Assembly: GCF_900129555.1 (NCBI RefSeq)
Contig: NZ_FQWC01000001.1
Coordinates: 434,001 to 498,000, forward strand
DNA length: 64,000 bases
DNA from: Flavobacterium defluvii
Lineage (GTDB): Bacteria; Bacteroidota; Bacteroidia; Flavobacteriales; Flavobacteriaceae
Reading direction: 5' to 3'
Both the position numbers and the translations under genes were made by a program. Of this stretch, positions 25,125 to 34,291 are shown in pieces; within the stretch, counting starts at the first letter, position 1, and every line of letters starts with the position of its first letter. Under the pieces are notes generated by a model. It was given only the letters and a program-made list of their open reading frames with translations. It searched no databases and was not told the DNA's origin.

Positions 25125-27446
25125 ATGAAAACAAATAATTTAGGTTATCCGAGAATTGGGAGCAACAGAGAATTAAAAAAAGCCAGCGAATTGTATTGGG
25201 CTGGAAAAATTTCGGCAGCAGAACTTATCGAAACCGGAAAAGAAATTCGCCAGAGAAATTGGCATTTACAATGGCAGGCCGGAGTCGATTTAATTCCGTC
25301 AAATGACTTTTCTTTTTATGATCAGGTTTTAGATTTAACGCTGACTGTTGGCGCAATTCCGCAGCGTTATCACGAACTGGCAAGAACAAATTCTACTCTT
25401 GATTTGTATTTTGCTATGGCAAGAGGAGCGCAAAAAGAAGGTCAGGATGTTGTGGCAATGGAAATGACAAAATGGTTCGACACAAACTATCATTACATCG
25501 TTCCTGAATTCACAAAAAACCAAAAGTTTGAATTGTTTTCAGAAAAAGTAATCAACGAATTTAAAGAAGCAAATGCTTTAGGAATTGCTACAAAACCTGT
25601 TTTAATAGGCCCAATTTCGTATTTACTTTTAGGTAAAGAAAAAGAAGAAGGTTTTAACCGAATTGATCTTATTGATGTGTTATTGCCGGTTTATTTCGAA
25701 ATCTTAGAAAAATTACAAGCGGAAGGTGCAGAATATATTCAGCTTGACGAACCTTTCTTAGCTTTAAATTTAACTGATAAAGAAAGAAACGTTTTCACGA
25801 AAGTGTACAACGAAATCAACACACGTTTCCCAAAACTAAAAATCATTTTAGCAAACTATTTCGATTGTTTTGGAGAAAATCTGGATACAGCATTGGCATT
25901 GCCGGTTGATACTTTCCATTTAGATTTAGTTCGCTGTCCGCTTCAGTTAAATGATATTTTAGAATCTGGAAAACTGGCATCAAACGTAAATCTTTCTTTG
26001 GGAGTTGTTGACGGAAGAAATATCTGGAAAAATGATTTCAAAAAATCTTTAGAATTAATCAAAAAAGCGACTGATGCTTTAGGCAAAGACCGAATTTTAA
26101 TTGGTCCGTCTTGTTCTCTAATTCACAGTCCGTGCGATTTAGATTTAGAAACAAACGATCAGACGCTTACTCCGGAAATTAAACAATGGCTGGCTTTTGC
26201 AAAACAAAAAATCAACGAAATTGTTCTTTTAAAACAAATCGCTTCCGGTGAAGTTGACATTAAAAACTCTGTTGATTACGAAAGAAATGTTATTGCAAAT
26301 GAAAACCGTAAAACTTCAAAATTAATTCATAATAATGAAGTTAAAGCTCGTGTAGCCGGAATTACTGCTGCTGACGATAAACGTAAAAGTGTTTTTGCTG
26401 CAAGAAGAAAAAGCCAGATTGAAGCCTTAAATCTACCGCTTTTCCCAACCACAACTATTGGATCTTTTCCTCAAACTGCTGAAGTGAGAAGCTGGAGAGC
26501 AAAGTTCAAAAAAGGGGAATTAACTGCGGAGCAATACAATGATTTAATCGAAAAAGAAACTGAAGCTACGATTCGTTTTCAGGAAGAAACCGGAATTGAT
26601 GTTTTGGTTCACGGAGAATTCGAAAGAAACGATATGGTGGAATATTTTGGTGAGCAACTAGACGGATTTACTTTTACAAAAAATGGCTGGGTTCAAAGTT
26701 ACGGAAGCCGCTGTGTAAAACCTCCTGTAATTTATGGTGATGTTTCGAGACCAACTCCTATGACGGTAAAATGGTCGAAATATGCGCAGTCTTTAACTCC
26801 AAAATGGGTAAAAGGAATGCTTACGGGACCAGTAACTATTTTGCAATGGTCATTTGTTCGTAACGATCAGCCTCGTTCTGAAACTTGTACACAGATTGCT
26901 CTTGCCATTCGTGATGAAGTTGTCGATTTAGAAAAAGCCGGAATCAAAATTATTCAAATTGATGAACCTGCCATTCGCGAAGGTTTACCATTAAGAAAAG
27001 AAGAATGGGCGAAATATTTAGACTGGGCTGTAAAAGCGTTCCGTATTTCTGCAAGTGGTGTTAATGATGACACACAAATCCACACGCATATGTGTTACAG
27101 TGAATTTAACGACATTATTCAAAACATTGCTGATATGGATGCCGATGTTATTACAATTGAATGCTCGCGTTCGCAAATGGAACTTCTGGATGCTTTTGCC
27201 AACTTTAAATATCCAAACGAAATTGGACCTGGAGTTTATGACATTCACTCTCCGCGTGTTCCTTCAAGCTCAGAAATGGTTCGTTTGTTAGAAAAGGCTT
27301 CGGCTGTAATTCCTGTAGATCAGTTATGGGTAAATCCAGATTGCGGGTTGAAAACACGCCATTGGGATGAAACTAAAAAAGCATTAATCGAAATGGTTGC
27401 AGCGGCTCAGGAAATGCGCGCAGCGGTTGAAAATCCTGTTAATTAA
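25125..27446 (+). CDS. metE: Cobalamin-independent methionine synthase
   Basis: 773 residues, 5-methyltetrahydropteroyltriglutamate-homocysteine methyltransferase. Starts TNNLGYPRIGSNRELKKA; N-terminal (Meth_synt_1) and C-terminal (Meth_synt_2) barrels are complete. The zinc ligands of the catalytic barrel are visible in THMCYSEFND (His/Cys), the Glu in ITIECSRSQME and the Cys in NPDCGLKTR. Full length. The window also encodes the B12-dependent route (split metH), so the cell carries both methionine synthases. Likely controlled by the divergent Lrp-type regulator. Confidence 0.95.
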   Translation: MKTNNLGYPRIGSNRELKKASELYWAGKISAAELIETGKEIRQRNWHLQWQAGVDLIPSNDFSFYDQVLDLTLTVGAIPQRYHELARTNSTLDLYFAMARGAQKEGQDVVAMEMTKWFDTNYHYIVPEFTKNQKFELFSEKVINEFKEANALGIATKPVLIGPISYLLLGKEKEEGFNRIDLIDVLLPVYFEILEKLQAEGAEYIQLDEPFLALNLTDKERNVFTKVYNEINTRFPKLKIILANYFDCFGENLDTALALPVDTFHLDLVRCPLQLNDILESGKLASNVNLSLGVVDGRNIWKNDFKKSLELIKKATDALGKDRILIGPSCSLIHSPCDLDLETNDQTLTPEIKQWLAFAKQKINEIVLLKQIASGEVDIKNSVDYERNVIANENRKTSKLIHNNEVKARVAGITAADDKRKSVFAARRKSQIEALNLPLFPTTTIGSFPQTAEVRSWRAKFKKGELTAEQYNDLIEKETEATIRFQEETGIDVLVHGEFERNDMVEYFGEQLDGFTFTKNGWVQSYGSRCVKPPVIYGDVSRPTPMTVKWSKYAQSLTPKWVKGMLTGPVTILQWSFVRNDQPRSETCTQIALAIRDEVVDLEKAGIKIIQIDEPAIREGLPLRKEEWAKYLDWAVKAFRISASGVNDDTQIHTHMCYSEFNDIIQNIADMDADVITIECSRSQMELLDAFANFKYPNEIGPGVYDIHSPRVPSSSEMVRLLEKASAVIPVDQLWVNPDCGLKTRHWDETKKALIEMVAAAQEMRAAVENPVN

Positions 27447-27551
27447 TAGTTTCTTTTAGATATATTTTTGTTTTTTAATGTCAGCTTGGTGGAGTCAAAA
27501 ATTAGTTATGATTTAGTTTCGACTTTACTTTAGCTGGCATTATTTTTATAC

Positions 27552-27582
27552 AAAAAAAAGCATCCGCCATGGCGGATGCTTT
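27552..27582 (-). terminator. Intrinsic terminator of the outer-membrane barrel gene
   Basis: AAAGCATCCGCC / GGCGGATGCTTT is a perfect stem; on the minus strand it is followed by eight T residues. It lies 26 nt after the stop of the 27608-28186 gene. Confidence 0.8.
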
Positions 27583-27607
27583 CTGAAATTGAATATATAA
27601 TTTAAGA

Positions 27608-28186
27608 TTAGAAGTTTTTAGAAATTCCAATGTTAAATGTTTGTCCAAAGTTGAAGTAGAAGTTACTAACATCCGGACCATTGTTGTCATAGCTGTAAGT
27701 ATCGTAACCTAAACCACCAATGCTGAAGTTAAGACCAAAACCTTTTTTCATGTTGATGAAAAGAGCTGGAGTAATACCTACATACATACCGTCTGCTTTG
27801 TATTTTGTGTAGTTTGGTCCAACATAATCTTTTTCTGTTCTGTTTTGGATACCAGCTCCTAAATCAGCAAATACAGAGAAAGTTTGGTTTAATGGCACAG
27901 AATAACGTACAAATGCTCCTAGTTTAAAATCATTAGTTTTGTACTCATTTACTCCTTGATCATTTTTTGAAGAAGCTGCAGTAAATTCGCCCCCTACAGT
28001 CCAGTTATCATTAAATTGGTAACCTACTTTTGGAGAAAAGTAAAATTCGTTACTTTTAGTTTCAGAATTTGTATAATCACGTGTTTCAGAAGAATAACCG
28101 ATGCTTCCTGCTACTAAGATTGTACCTTTTTGTGCGTTTGCAAAACTGCAGATAGCTAAAGCAGCCATCACTAGAATTTTTTTCAT
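27608..28186 (-). CDS. Outer-membrane beta-barrel protein (OmpX/OmpW-like)
   Basis: 192 residues with a clear signal peptide (MKKILVMAALAICSFANAQ) and eight or so amphipathic strands: ILVAGSIGYSSET, FYFSPKVGYQFNDNWTVGGEF, LGAFVRYSVPLNQTFSVFADLGAG, ending with a strand and terminal Phe (FNIGISKNF). This is the small porin-like barrel family common in Bacteroidota. No substrate or partner can be assigned. Monocistronic with a strong terminator. Confidence 0.85.
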   Translation of the reverse strand: MKKILVMAALAICSFANAQKGTILVAGSIGYSSETRDYTNSETKSNEFYFSPKVGYQFNDNWTVGGEFTAASSKNDQGVNEYKTNDFKLGAFVRYSVPLNQTFSVFADLGAGIQNRTEKDYVGPNYTKYKADGMYVGITPALFINMKKGFGLNFSIGGLGYDTYSYDNNGPDVSNFYFNFGQTFNIGISKNF

Positions 28187-28308
28187 AATTTGGGATTTAT
28201 TTTAATTTAGCATTCCTTTAACAATAACAATGCCGTGAATACTGGGCTCTATAATTTTTTTATAATTACTTTAAAAGATAATTTTTAGCAATCGAGAGTA
28301 TTTCTGTT

Positions 28309-28316
28309 TACTTTTG
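28309..28316 (+). promoter_or_regulatory. gldA -7 box (TACTTTTG)
   Basis: Perfect TAnnTTTG 16 nt before the gldA ATG; no clear TTG upstream at 17-23 nt. Confidence 0.5.
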
Positions 28317-28332
28317 TAGCAAATAAAAAATC

Positions 28333-29229
28333 ATGTCGATAGAAGTAAACAGTATATCAAAAAGTTACGGAGAGCAAAAAGCTTTAAATGAAATTTCTTT
28401 TAAAATTGAAAAAGGAGAAATAGTTGGATTTCTTGGTCCAAACGGAGCTGGAAAATCTACTTTAATGAAAATTTTGACCACTTATTTACTTGCCGACAGC
28501 GGTTCTGCCCTTGTAAATGGCCACGATGTCATGACAAATGCAAAAGCAGTACAGCAGTCGATAGGATATTTACCAGAGCATAACCCGTTGTATTTAGATT
28601 TGTATGTTCGTGAGTATTTGGCTTTTAATGCCGATGTTTATAATGTTCAAAAGTCAAGAATTGAAGAAGTAATTCAACTGACAGGACTGACACCGGAAAG
28701 CCATAAAAAAATCAGTCAGCTATCAAAAGGATACCGTCAGCGTGTTGGGCTTGCCAATGCTTTATTGCACAATCCTGATGTTTTGATTTTGGATGAACCA
28801 ACTACAGGTCTGGATCCGAATCAGTTAATGGAAATTAGAAATGTAATCAAAAATATCGGTAAAGATAAAACCATTTTTTTATCAACACATATTATGCAGG
28901 AAGTTGAAGCAATCTGCGATCGTGTCATAATTATTGACAAAGGGCAAATTGTTGCCGACAACAAATTAGATCATTTAGTTTCTGCAGACAAAGAGCAAGT
29001 TATTGAGGTTGAGTTTGATTATAAGGTAGAAGAACAGCTTTTGGCCAAATTAGAAAACATTTCTTCATATATAAATACACATGACATGACCTGGGAATTG
29101 ACTTTTATTACTGACAAAGACATGCGCCCAGCCATTTTTGACTTTGCAAACGAAAATGGTTTAAAAACTTTACAATTAAATCAGAAAAATAAAAACCTAG
29201 AAGCTGTTTTTAGAGAAATTACGAAGTAG
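28333..29229 (+). CDS. gldA: Gliding motility-associated ABC transporter ATP-binding subunit GldA
   Basis: 298 residues. Walker A GPNGAGKST, signature LSKGYRQRVGLANALL, Walker B DVLILDEPTTGLDP and switch His in FLSTHIMQEVEA are all intact. A C-terminal domain of about 80 residues follows, as in GldA of Flavobacterium. GldA works with permease-type proteins GldF and GldG, which are not in this window. Classified in the family by the overall match; other DrrA-like ATPases look similar, so the gliding role is supported chiefly by the close GldA-like sequence. Confidence 0.88.
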   Translation: MSIEVNSISKSYGEQKALNEISFKIEKGEIVGFLGPNGAGKSTLMKILTTYLLADSGSALVNGHDVMTNAKAVQQSIGYLPEHNPLYLDLYVREYLAFNADVYNVQKSRIEEVIQLTGLTPESHKKISQLSKGYRQRVGLANALLHNPDVLILDEPTTGLDPNQLMEIRNVIKNIGKDKTIFLSTHIMQEVEAICDRVIIIDKGQIVADNKLDHLVSADKEQVIEVEFDYKVEEQLLAKLENISSYINTHDMTWELTFITDKDMRPAIFDFANENGLKTLQLNQKNKNLEAVFREITK

Positions 29230-29258
29230 TTTTTTAGTTTACAATCTCAGATTTATAA

Positions 29259-29303
29259 AGAAAGCCAATTTATTATTCGAAATAAATTGGCTTTCCTTTT
29301 TTA
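29259..29303 (+). terminator. Intrinsic terminator of gldA
   Basis: GAAAGCCAATTTATT (29260-29274) pairs perfectly with AATAAATTGGCTTTC (29281-29295), followed by a T-run. 30 nt after the gldA stop. Confidence 0.88.
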
Positions 29304-29406
29304 AATTTTTCTTCTCTTATTCATAATATTATCTCCTCACGGCTAAAAAGTGATATTTTATATACAACTTTTATTTATTTTTATTTAGACTTGTTTTAAA
29401 TAATAC

Positions 29407-29560
29407 TATATTTGCCAACACAAACTAAAAATTCAATTGCTAGTTACATTATTGTGTTAGCCTTATAACATATAGAATTTAATTTCATTCCTTGAAACTT
29501 GTTTTTTTGTTTTTTATTTTTTTTGAAAAGAGAGCCTGCCAGTCTTAGCAGGCTCTTTTA
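29407..29560 (+). ncRNA. Candidate small RNA: promoter-like box plus strong terminator without an ORF
   Basis: In the 332-nt gap after gldA there is a perfect -7 box TATATTTG at 29407-29414 and, 120 nt later, a strong hairpin AGAGCCTGC / GCAGGCTCT (29531-29556) with a T-rich end. Between them is no ORF of note, but the 5' part can fold (GCCAACACAA near 29414 against TTGTGTTAGC near 29452). The terminator would also serve the convergent decarboxylase gene. The TTG upstream is too close (13 nt), so the promoter is incomplete. Confidence 0.35.
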
Positions 29561-29561
29561 T

Positions 29562-30971
29562 TTATAGATCTAAATCGTCAAGAATTGTTTTCATTTCTTC
29601 GATTACAATGCTAATATCATCTTCTGTAGTTCGCCAGTTTACAAATGAAGCTCTGATTCCTTTTTTATTTTCATAAAATGTTGGTGTCATAAAAACTTTT
29701 CCGGTATCATTTAGTTTAGTTAAAAATACATTTACTTTATCCTGATTTTCATTTCCCTTTAAGGTAAAACAAACATTATTTAAGCGGATTGGAGCCAGAA
29801 GTTCAAAATATCTGTTTTCAATAAGTTTATTTCCAAAATGTAGCGCCAGTGATGTACTTTTTTCAATAATATCACAAAAGCCTTCTTTTCCGTAAGCTAC
29901 CAAAGAAAACCAAACCGGTAAAGCTCTTAAACGGCGTGAATTTTCCGGAACAACATTTAAATAATTAAAATTCTCCAGCGGATTTCCTAAATACGGAGCA
30001 TTCGAATTCTGGAACGTTTCAATCTGCAAATTGATATGTTCTTTTTTAATTAAATAAAAAGCACTTTCGTAAGGAACATTCAGCCATTTATGACAATCAA
30101 TTGTAATACTGTCCGCTCCTTCCCAGCCTTTTACGAAATGTTTGTATTTTTCTGAAACTGCTGCAAAACCACCAAAAGCACCGTCAATATGCCACCAGAA
30201 ATTGTATTTTTCTTTTAGTTTTAAAATGGCTTCAAAATCATCAAAATCGGCAGTATTTACCGTTCCGGCACTCGAGATCAGTATAAAAGGTTTTCCGTTT
30301 AAGCCTTTTATTTTTTCTTCTAAATCGGCCAAATCCAAAGCTTCGCGATTTCCTTCAATAGTTTTTACAACCGTATAATTCTGACTCCCGATTCCTAACA
30401 TCGACAATGATTTTACAGAAGAAGAATGAGGAGTTGCGGTTAAAACATTGATGGTTTCTGAAATTCCGTTTTTAGCAAAATCTTTCCCAAACTGTTTTCC
30501 AAACCATTGTCTGGCAACACCTAAAGTTGTAAAATTCGACATTGTTGCACCCGTAACAAATCCGCCCAAAAATGAATCCGGAAGTTCTAATAATTGCAAT
30601 AGTAAATTGATGGTTTCAAATTCTATTAAGGCTGAATTTCCGCCCTGCGAAGTTACAGACTGTGTATTTTGATCGTAAACCGATGCCAGCCAGTCGCCTA
30701 CAATAGAAGCAGGTGTTGATCCTCCCGTAACAAATCCCCAATAACGCGGTCCTGGTGATGAAACTAATAAAGGCGACAATCTTTCATTAAATTCTTTTAA
30801 AGCTTGTACAGAACCCAATCCAAGTTCATTTAAACTACGTTTTGGATCGATTGTATTTTTATTTGAAGTTGGAATATTTTCTAAATTTTTTAAAAAGTCA
30901 ATTCCCTGCTGTTTGGCTTTTTCTAAGATATTTTCGAAATTGTTTAGATCGTGTTGTAATATTGAATTCAT
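29562..30971 (-). CDS. PLP-dependent decarboxylase (group II, aromatic-L-amino-acid/glutamate decarboxylase-like)
   Basis: 469 residues of fold-type I PLP enzymes. Seen: PRYWGFVTGGSTPASIVGDWLASVYDQN, GFVTGATMSNFTTLGVARQW, the Asp in WWHIDGAFGGFAAVSEKY that binds the PLP nitrogen, and the Schiff-base Lys in SITIDCHKWLNVPYES. Group II decarboxylases act on amino acids such as aspartate, glutamate, tyrosine or tryptophan; the substrate cannot be fixed here. Next upstream on the same strand is a dicarboxylate/amino-acid symporter (79 nt away), which may supply the substrate. Confidence 0.85.
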   Translation of the reverse strand: MNSILQHDLNNFENILEKAKQQGIDFLKNLENIPTSNKNTIDPKRSLNELGLGSVQALKEFNERLSPLLVSSPGPRYWGFVTGGSTPASIVGDWLASVYDQNTQSVTSQGGNSALIEFETINLLLQLLELPDSFLGGFVTGATMSNFTTLGVARQWFGKQFGKDFAKNGISETINVLTATPHSSSVKSLSMLGIGSQNYTVVKTIEGNREALDLADLEEKIKGLNGKPFILISSAGTVNTADFDDFEAILKLKEKYNFWWHIDGAFGGFAAVSEKYKHFVKGWEGADSITIDCHKWLNVPYESAFYLIKKEHINLQIETFQNSNAPYLGNPLENFNYLNVVPENSRRLRALPVWFSLVAYGKEGFCDIIEKSTSLALHFGNKLIENRYFELLAPIRLNNVCFTLKGNENQDKVNVFLTKLNDTGKVFMTPTFYENKKGIRASFVNWRTTEDDISIVIEEMKTILDDLDL

Positions 30972-31050
30972 AAGTTTATTGTATTAGTTATGTCGCGCAG
31001 ATTGCGCGGATGAGAAAGATTAATAAAAATTTGAGTGTTTTAAGGAACTG

Positions 31051-32274
31051 CTACCACTTTGTCTTTTCGGAGAATCTAGAAACCATCATCGAACAGATTA
31101 CATCTCCATTTGCATTTAATAAAGTAGCAATCGGATCTACCAAAGTTCCCAGAATCATAGCGACCGGAAGTGCCTGTTCCATTGGAAAACCATAAACTGT
31201 TATGGCCAGAATTTCTCCAATATAACCTCCGTTTGGGATTCCTCCTTCTACAATCGAAACGATAACTGTAATTCCGAGTGCCAAAAGAATTGTCATCGGA
31301 TCTGAAAAATCTTTACCAAACATGGCAAACAAAAAAGTTATTTTTAAGATAGATGACATGCTCGAACCGTCTTTATGCAAAGGCGCTCCAAGTGGAATAA
31401 CTAGGTTTCTAACATGTGCTGGAATTCCCATTTTTTCTGCTGCCGCTAAATTGGCAGGAATCGTTGCGATACTGCTGCAAGTTCCTACTGCTGTTAAAGA
31501 AGGCATTATATTGTTGCTCCAAAAAACTTTAAAAGCTCTTTTTCCGCCAGCAACAAGTGCATACAAACTGAAAAAGACAAAGAAATAAAACACACAGGCT
31601 GCATAATAAACGGCCATTGGTTTTGCATAAACTCCCAACAATTGCGGGCCAAAAACACCAACCTGATAGGCAAAGTAAGCTCCTAAACCAATTGGTGCAA
31701 ATTTCATGATGATGTTCAAAAGCTGCTTCATGACCTCGTTTCCTGAGTCTAGAAAACTCTTGAAAGCCTTTCCTTTTTCTCCTGATTGTAATGTGGCAAA
31801 ACCAACTAAAAAAGAGAAAATAATTAAGGCCAGCATACTTTTTCGAGACAATAATTCGAAGAAATCATTGGCTGTAAGCAATTTTGCAATTTGATCTCCT
31901 GCCGATCCTGAAGCTACTTCTTCAAACGGTACTTTGGCAATCGCTATATCTTCATGAATTGGAAAAAAATAAACAGCACAAATCATCACAATGGCCGAAA
32001 TCAAAATGGTAGCGAGAAAAACCAACACCATTATGACAAATAGTTTTCCTAGCTTTTCTGTTCTTTCCAGATTCGCAACCGAAGATCCAATCGTGAAAAA
32101 AATAAGCGGAATAATGGCAGTAAAAAGCAAATTTAGAAAAATGTCACCCAACGGTTTTATGATCAAAACATCTTCTCCGAATACCAATCCGAAAATACTT
32201 CCGATTATAATACCGCCCAAAAGCCATAAAATACTGCTGTAACTCTGCAAAAAATTGATTTTTTTAACTTCCAT
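31051..32274 (-). CDS. Dicarboxylate/amino acid:cation symporter
   Basis: 407 residues of the DAACS (GltP/DctA) family with about eight membrane helices and two re-entrant loops. Seen: GSIFGLVFGEDVLIIKPLGDIFLNLL, a serine-rich loop GTCSSIATIPANL, PLGAPLHKDGSSM and the ending region GTLVDPIATLLNANGDV (the NxxxD substrate/sodium site). Imports glutamate, aspartate or C4-dicarboxylates with Na+ or H+. Upstream of the decarboxylase gene in the same direction. Confidence 0.9.
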   Translation of the reverse strand: MEVKKINFLQSYSSILWLLGGIIIGSIFGLVFGEDVLIIKPLGDIFLNLLFTAIIPLIFFTIGSSVANLERTEKLGKLFVIMVLVFLATILISAIVMICAVYFFPIHEDIAIAKVPFEEVASGSAGDQIAKLLTANDFFELLSRKSMLALIIFSFLVGFATLQSGEKGKAFKSFLDSGNEVMKQLLNIIMKFAPIGLGAYFAYQVGVFGPQLLGVYAKPMAVYYAACVFYFFVFFSLYALVAGGKRAFKVFWSNNIMPSLTAVGTCSSIATIPANLAAAEKMGIPAHVRNLVIPLGAPLHKDGSSMSSILKITFLFAMFGKDFSDPMTILLALGITVIVSIVEGGIPNGGYIGEILAITVYGFPMEQALPVAMILGTLVDPIATLLNANGDVICSMMVSRFSEKTKW

Positions 32275-32315
32275 AATGATAAAAGGATTTAGAATTCAGC
32301 AAGCTTTATATTTTC

Positions 32316-32452
32316 AAACACATAGAAACATAGTTCTCTTTGTCCATAAAGGCATTTCATTTCTTTAAATAAACATAGACTATGTCTGAAAAATTTGTTT
32401 TTCTTTTAATTCTTCTCAGTTAAAATTAAAAAATCTATGTTTCTATGTGTTT
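32316..32452. repeat. 18-bp inverted repeat (AAACACATAGAAACATAG)
   Basis: Arms at 32316-32333 and 32435-32452 are exact reverse complements around about 100 nt. Another copy of the ATAGACTATG theme lies between them. Fills the gap between the symporter and methyltransferase genes. Confidence 0.7.
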
Positions 32453-32463
32453 AAAAATTTCAT

Positions 32464-33117
32464 TTATTTCTCCAAAACAATAGTAGTAAAAGCCCTGTCA
32501 ACCAATTCGCCGGTTTTACTTTTTACTTGTTCTGTCTGTGTTTCTGTATAAACGATTTTAAAATCTGATTTTTTAACCAATTCCTGCGCTTTTTGAGTGC
32601 TGTACAATTCAAATTCGAATTGAGTAAAAGGCAGTGTTTTCATGAAATCTTCTTCCGCAAATGTCAAACAGAAATTACCGCCTGACTTTAAAACCCTGTA
32701 GATTTCTGAAACTAATTCTTCAGGCTTTTGCCAGAAATAAATCGTATTGACAGTAAATATCTTATCGAATGATTCATCTTCAAACGGAACTGCGTTTCCG
32801 TCATAAAGCGAAAAGAAAGCTTGCTTTTGAGAAACAAAATTTCGATTGATCTGGCGCGCTTCCTGAAACATTAGTTCCGACATTTCGAGTCCGTAATATT
32901 TTAGTTTTTCGGCTTGTTCAAACAGAAATTCTAGGTGGCCTGCGTTTCCGTGACCTAATTCCAAAATTCTATTTCCGTTTGAAATATTTAAATTCTGAAT
33001 CGAATGTTTGGTCATATTGATGTTCGTTTCGTTCATCATATTAGCCATTTCGATTCCTTTTTCTCCTTTTGGATGTTTTAATTGTGAAGCTATGGCTTGT
33101 AATTCTTCTTGTTTCAT
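32464..33117 (-). CDS. Class I SAM-dependent methyltransferase
   Basis: 217 residues from the ATG at 33117 (MKQEELQAIASQLKHP); an in-frame extension to 33195 looks spurious. Motif I is NRILELGHGNAGHLEFL; an acidic residue follows the second strand (KYYGLEMSELMFQEA); motif IV region FDKIFTVNTIYFWQKPEE; post-motif LKSGGNFCLTF. This is the Methyltransf_11/UbiE-like group. Substrate unknown. Located next to metF but with its own repeat-filled spacing, so a link to C1 metabolism is only positional. Confidence 0.85.
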   Translation of the reverse strand: MKQEELQAIASQLKHPKGEKGIEMANMMNETNINMTKHSIQNLNISNGNRILELGHGNAGHLEFLFEQAEKLKYYGLEMSELMFQEARQINRNFVSQKQAFFSLYDGNAVPFEDESFDKIFTVNTIYFWQKPEELVSEIYRVLKSGGNFCLTFAEEDFMKTLPFTQFEFELYSTQKAQELVKKSDFKIVYTETQTEQVKSKTGELVDRAFTTIVLEK

Positions 33118-33211
33118 GACTGTAAAAGTTAAATTCCAAAATTTAAAAATTGCTTCGCCAATTCGCTTACGCTCGGGTCCAAATTCCAAGACCACCTTCT
33201 TAGTTCTCTAC

Positions 33212-33244
33212 AACTTTGTCAAAGTTTAAAACTTTGACAAAGTT
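33212..33244. repeat. Perfect palindrome, second copy of the 1522 element
   Basis: AACTTTGTCAAAG / CTTTGACAAAGTT around a TTTAAAA centre. Same core as the hairpin at 1522-1552, 32 kb away. Confidence 0.75.
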
Positions 33245-33257
33245 CCTCACAAAGACC

Positions 33258-34214
33258 TTAAAAAACCTGACTTGCAATCTGGCGAATATTCTCAGATTTA
33301 CCCATTGAATAATAGTGTAAAAATGGAACTCCAGCGGCCTTTAATTCTAATGATTGCTGAATCGCCCATTCGATTCCGACTTGTTTGATTTCAGCGTTAT
33401 TTTTGCATTTATCTACAGCATCGATTAAATCTTCTGGTAAATCGATTCTGAAAATCTGCGGTAAAACTTGTAAATGTCTTTGAACAGCAATTGGTTTAAT
33501 TCCAGGAATAATCGGAATTGTGATGCCCATTTCTCTTGCTTTTTCTACGAAAGCAAAATATTTCGAATTATCAAAAAACATTTGTGTTACTACGTAATCA
33601 GCTCCCGCGTCAACTTTTTCTTTTAATCTTTTTAAATCTGATTGTAAAGAAGGAGATTCTAAATGTTTTTCAGGATAACCCGCAACTCCAATACAAAAAT
33701 CGGCTTTGTTGTCAGCATCCATTACTTCATGGAGATATTTTCCGCAATTCAAATCGTTGATTTGTTTCACCAAATCAATTGCATAATGATTACCGCCAGC
33801 TTTTGGTGTAAAAGACTGCTCGTCTTTCATAGCGTCTCCGCGAAGTGCCATTACATTGTTGATTCCTAAATAATGACAATCAACAAGCATGTATTCCGTT
33901 TCTTCTTTGGTAAAACCACCACAAAGCAAATGCGGAACCGTATCAACATTATATTTATGTTTTATAGAAGCACAGATTCCAAGCGTTCCCGGACGCATAC
34001 GAGTCAGTTTTTTGTCCAAAAGTCCGTTACCGCGATCGATATAAATGTACTCTTCACGCGAAGTCGTTACATCAATAAATGGTGGTTTAAACTCCATTAA
34101 CGGATCAATATTATCGTATAATTCCTGAATGCTTTTCCCCTTTTGAGGCGGAATAATTTCAAATGAGAATAATGTTTTTCCTTTGGCGTTTTCTATATGT
34201 TCTGTTACTTTCAT
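33258..34214 (-). CDS. metF: Methylenetetrahydrofolate reductase
   Basis: 318 residues. FAD-dependent reduction of 5,10-methylene-THF to 5-methyl-THF, the methyl donor for both methionine synthases in this window. Seen: LFSFEIIPPQKG with the catalytic Glu, PFIDVTTSREE, ALRGD, DFCIGVAGYPEKH, VTQMFFDNSKYFAFV, PIIPGIKPI. Length typical of the bacterial enzyme. Directly downstream of the large metH half on the same strand (77-nt gap containing a repeat), so a metH-metF unit is likely. Confidence 0.94.
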   Translation of the reverse strand: MKVTEHIENAKGKTLFSFEIIPPQKGKSIQELYDNIDPLMEFKPPFIDVTTSREEYIYIDRGNGLLDKKLTRMRPGTLGICASIKHKYNVDTVPHLLCGGFTKEETEYMLVDCHYLGINNVMALRGDAMKDEQSFTPKAGGNHYAIDLVKQINDLNCGKYLHEVMDADNKADFCIGVAGYPEKHLESPSLQSDLKRLKEKVDAGADYVVTQMFFDNSKYFAFVEKAREMGITIPIIPGIKPIAVQRHLQVLPQIFRIDLPEDLIDAVDKCKNNAEIKQVGIEWAIQQSLELKAAGVPFLHYYSMGKSENIRQIASQVF

Positions 34215-34217
34215 TTT

Positions 34218-34290
34218 AAGTCTTAAAGTTTGAAAGTCGAAAGTCGAAAGTCTTTCCTTTCGGACTTTAAGACTTTTGACTTTTGACTAA
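34218..34290. repeat. Inverted repeat between metH and metF (AAGTCTTAAAGT family)
   Basis: AAGTCTTAAAGT (34218-34229) and ACTTTAAGACTT (34264-34275) plus AAAGTCGAAAGTC direct repeats; related to the perfect 30-bp pair at 22909/23029. Confidence 0.6.
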
Positions 34291-34291
34291 T

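Noticed and set aside
33118-33195. N-terminal extension of the methyltransferase
   Set aside because: No family similarity; MKQEELQ at 33117 is a typical start.
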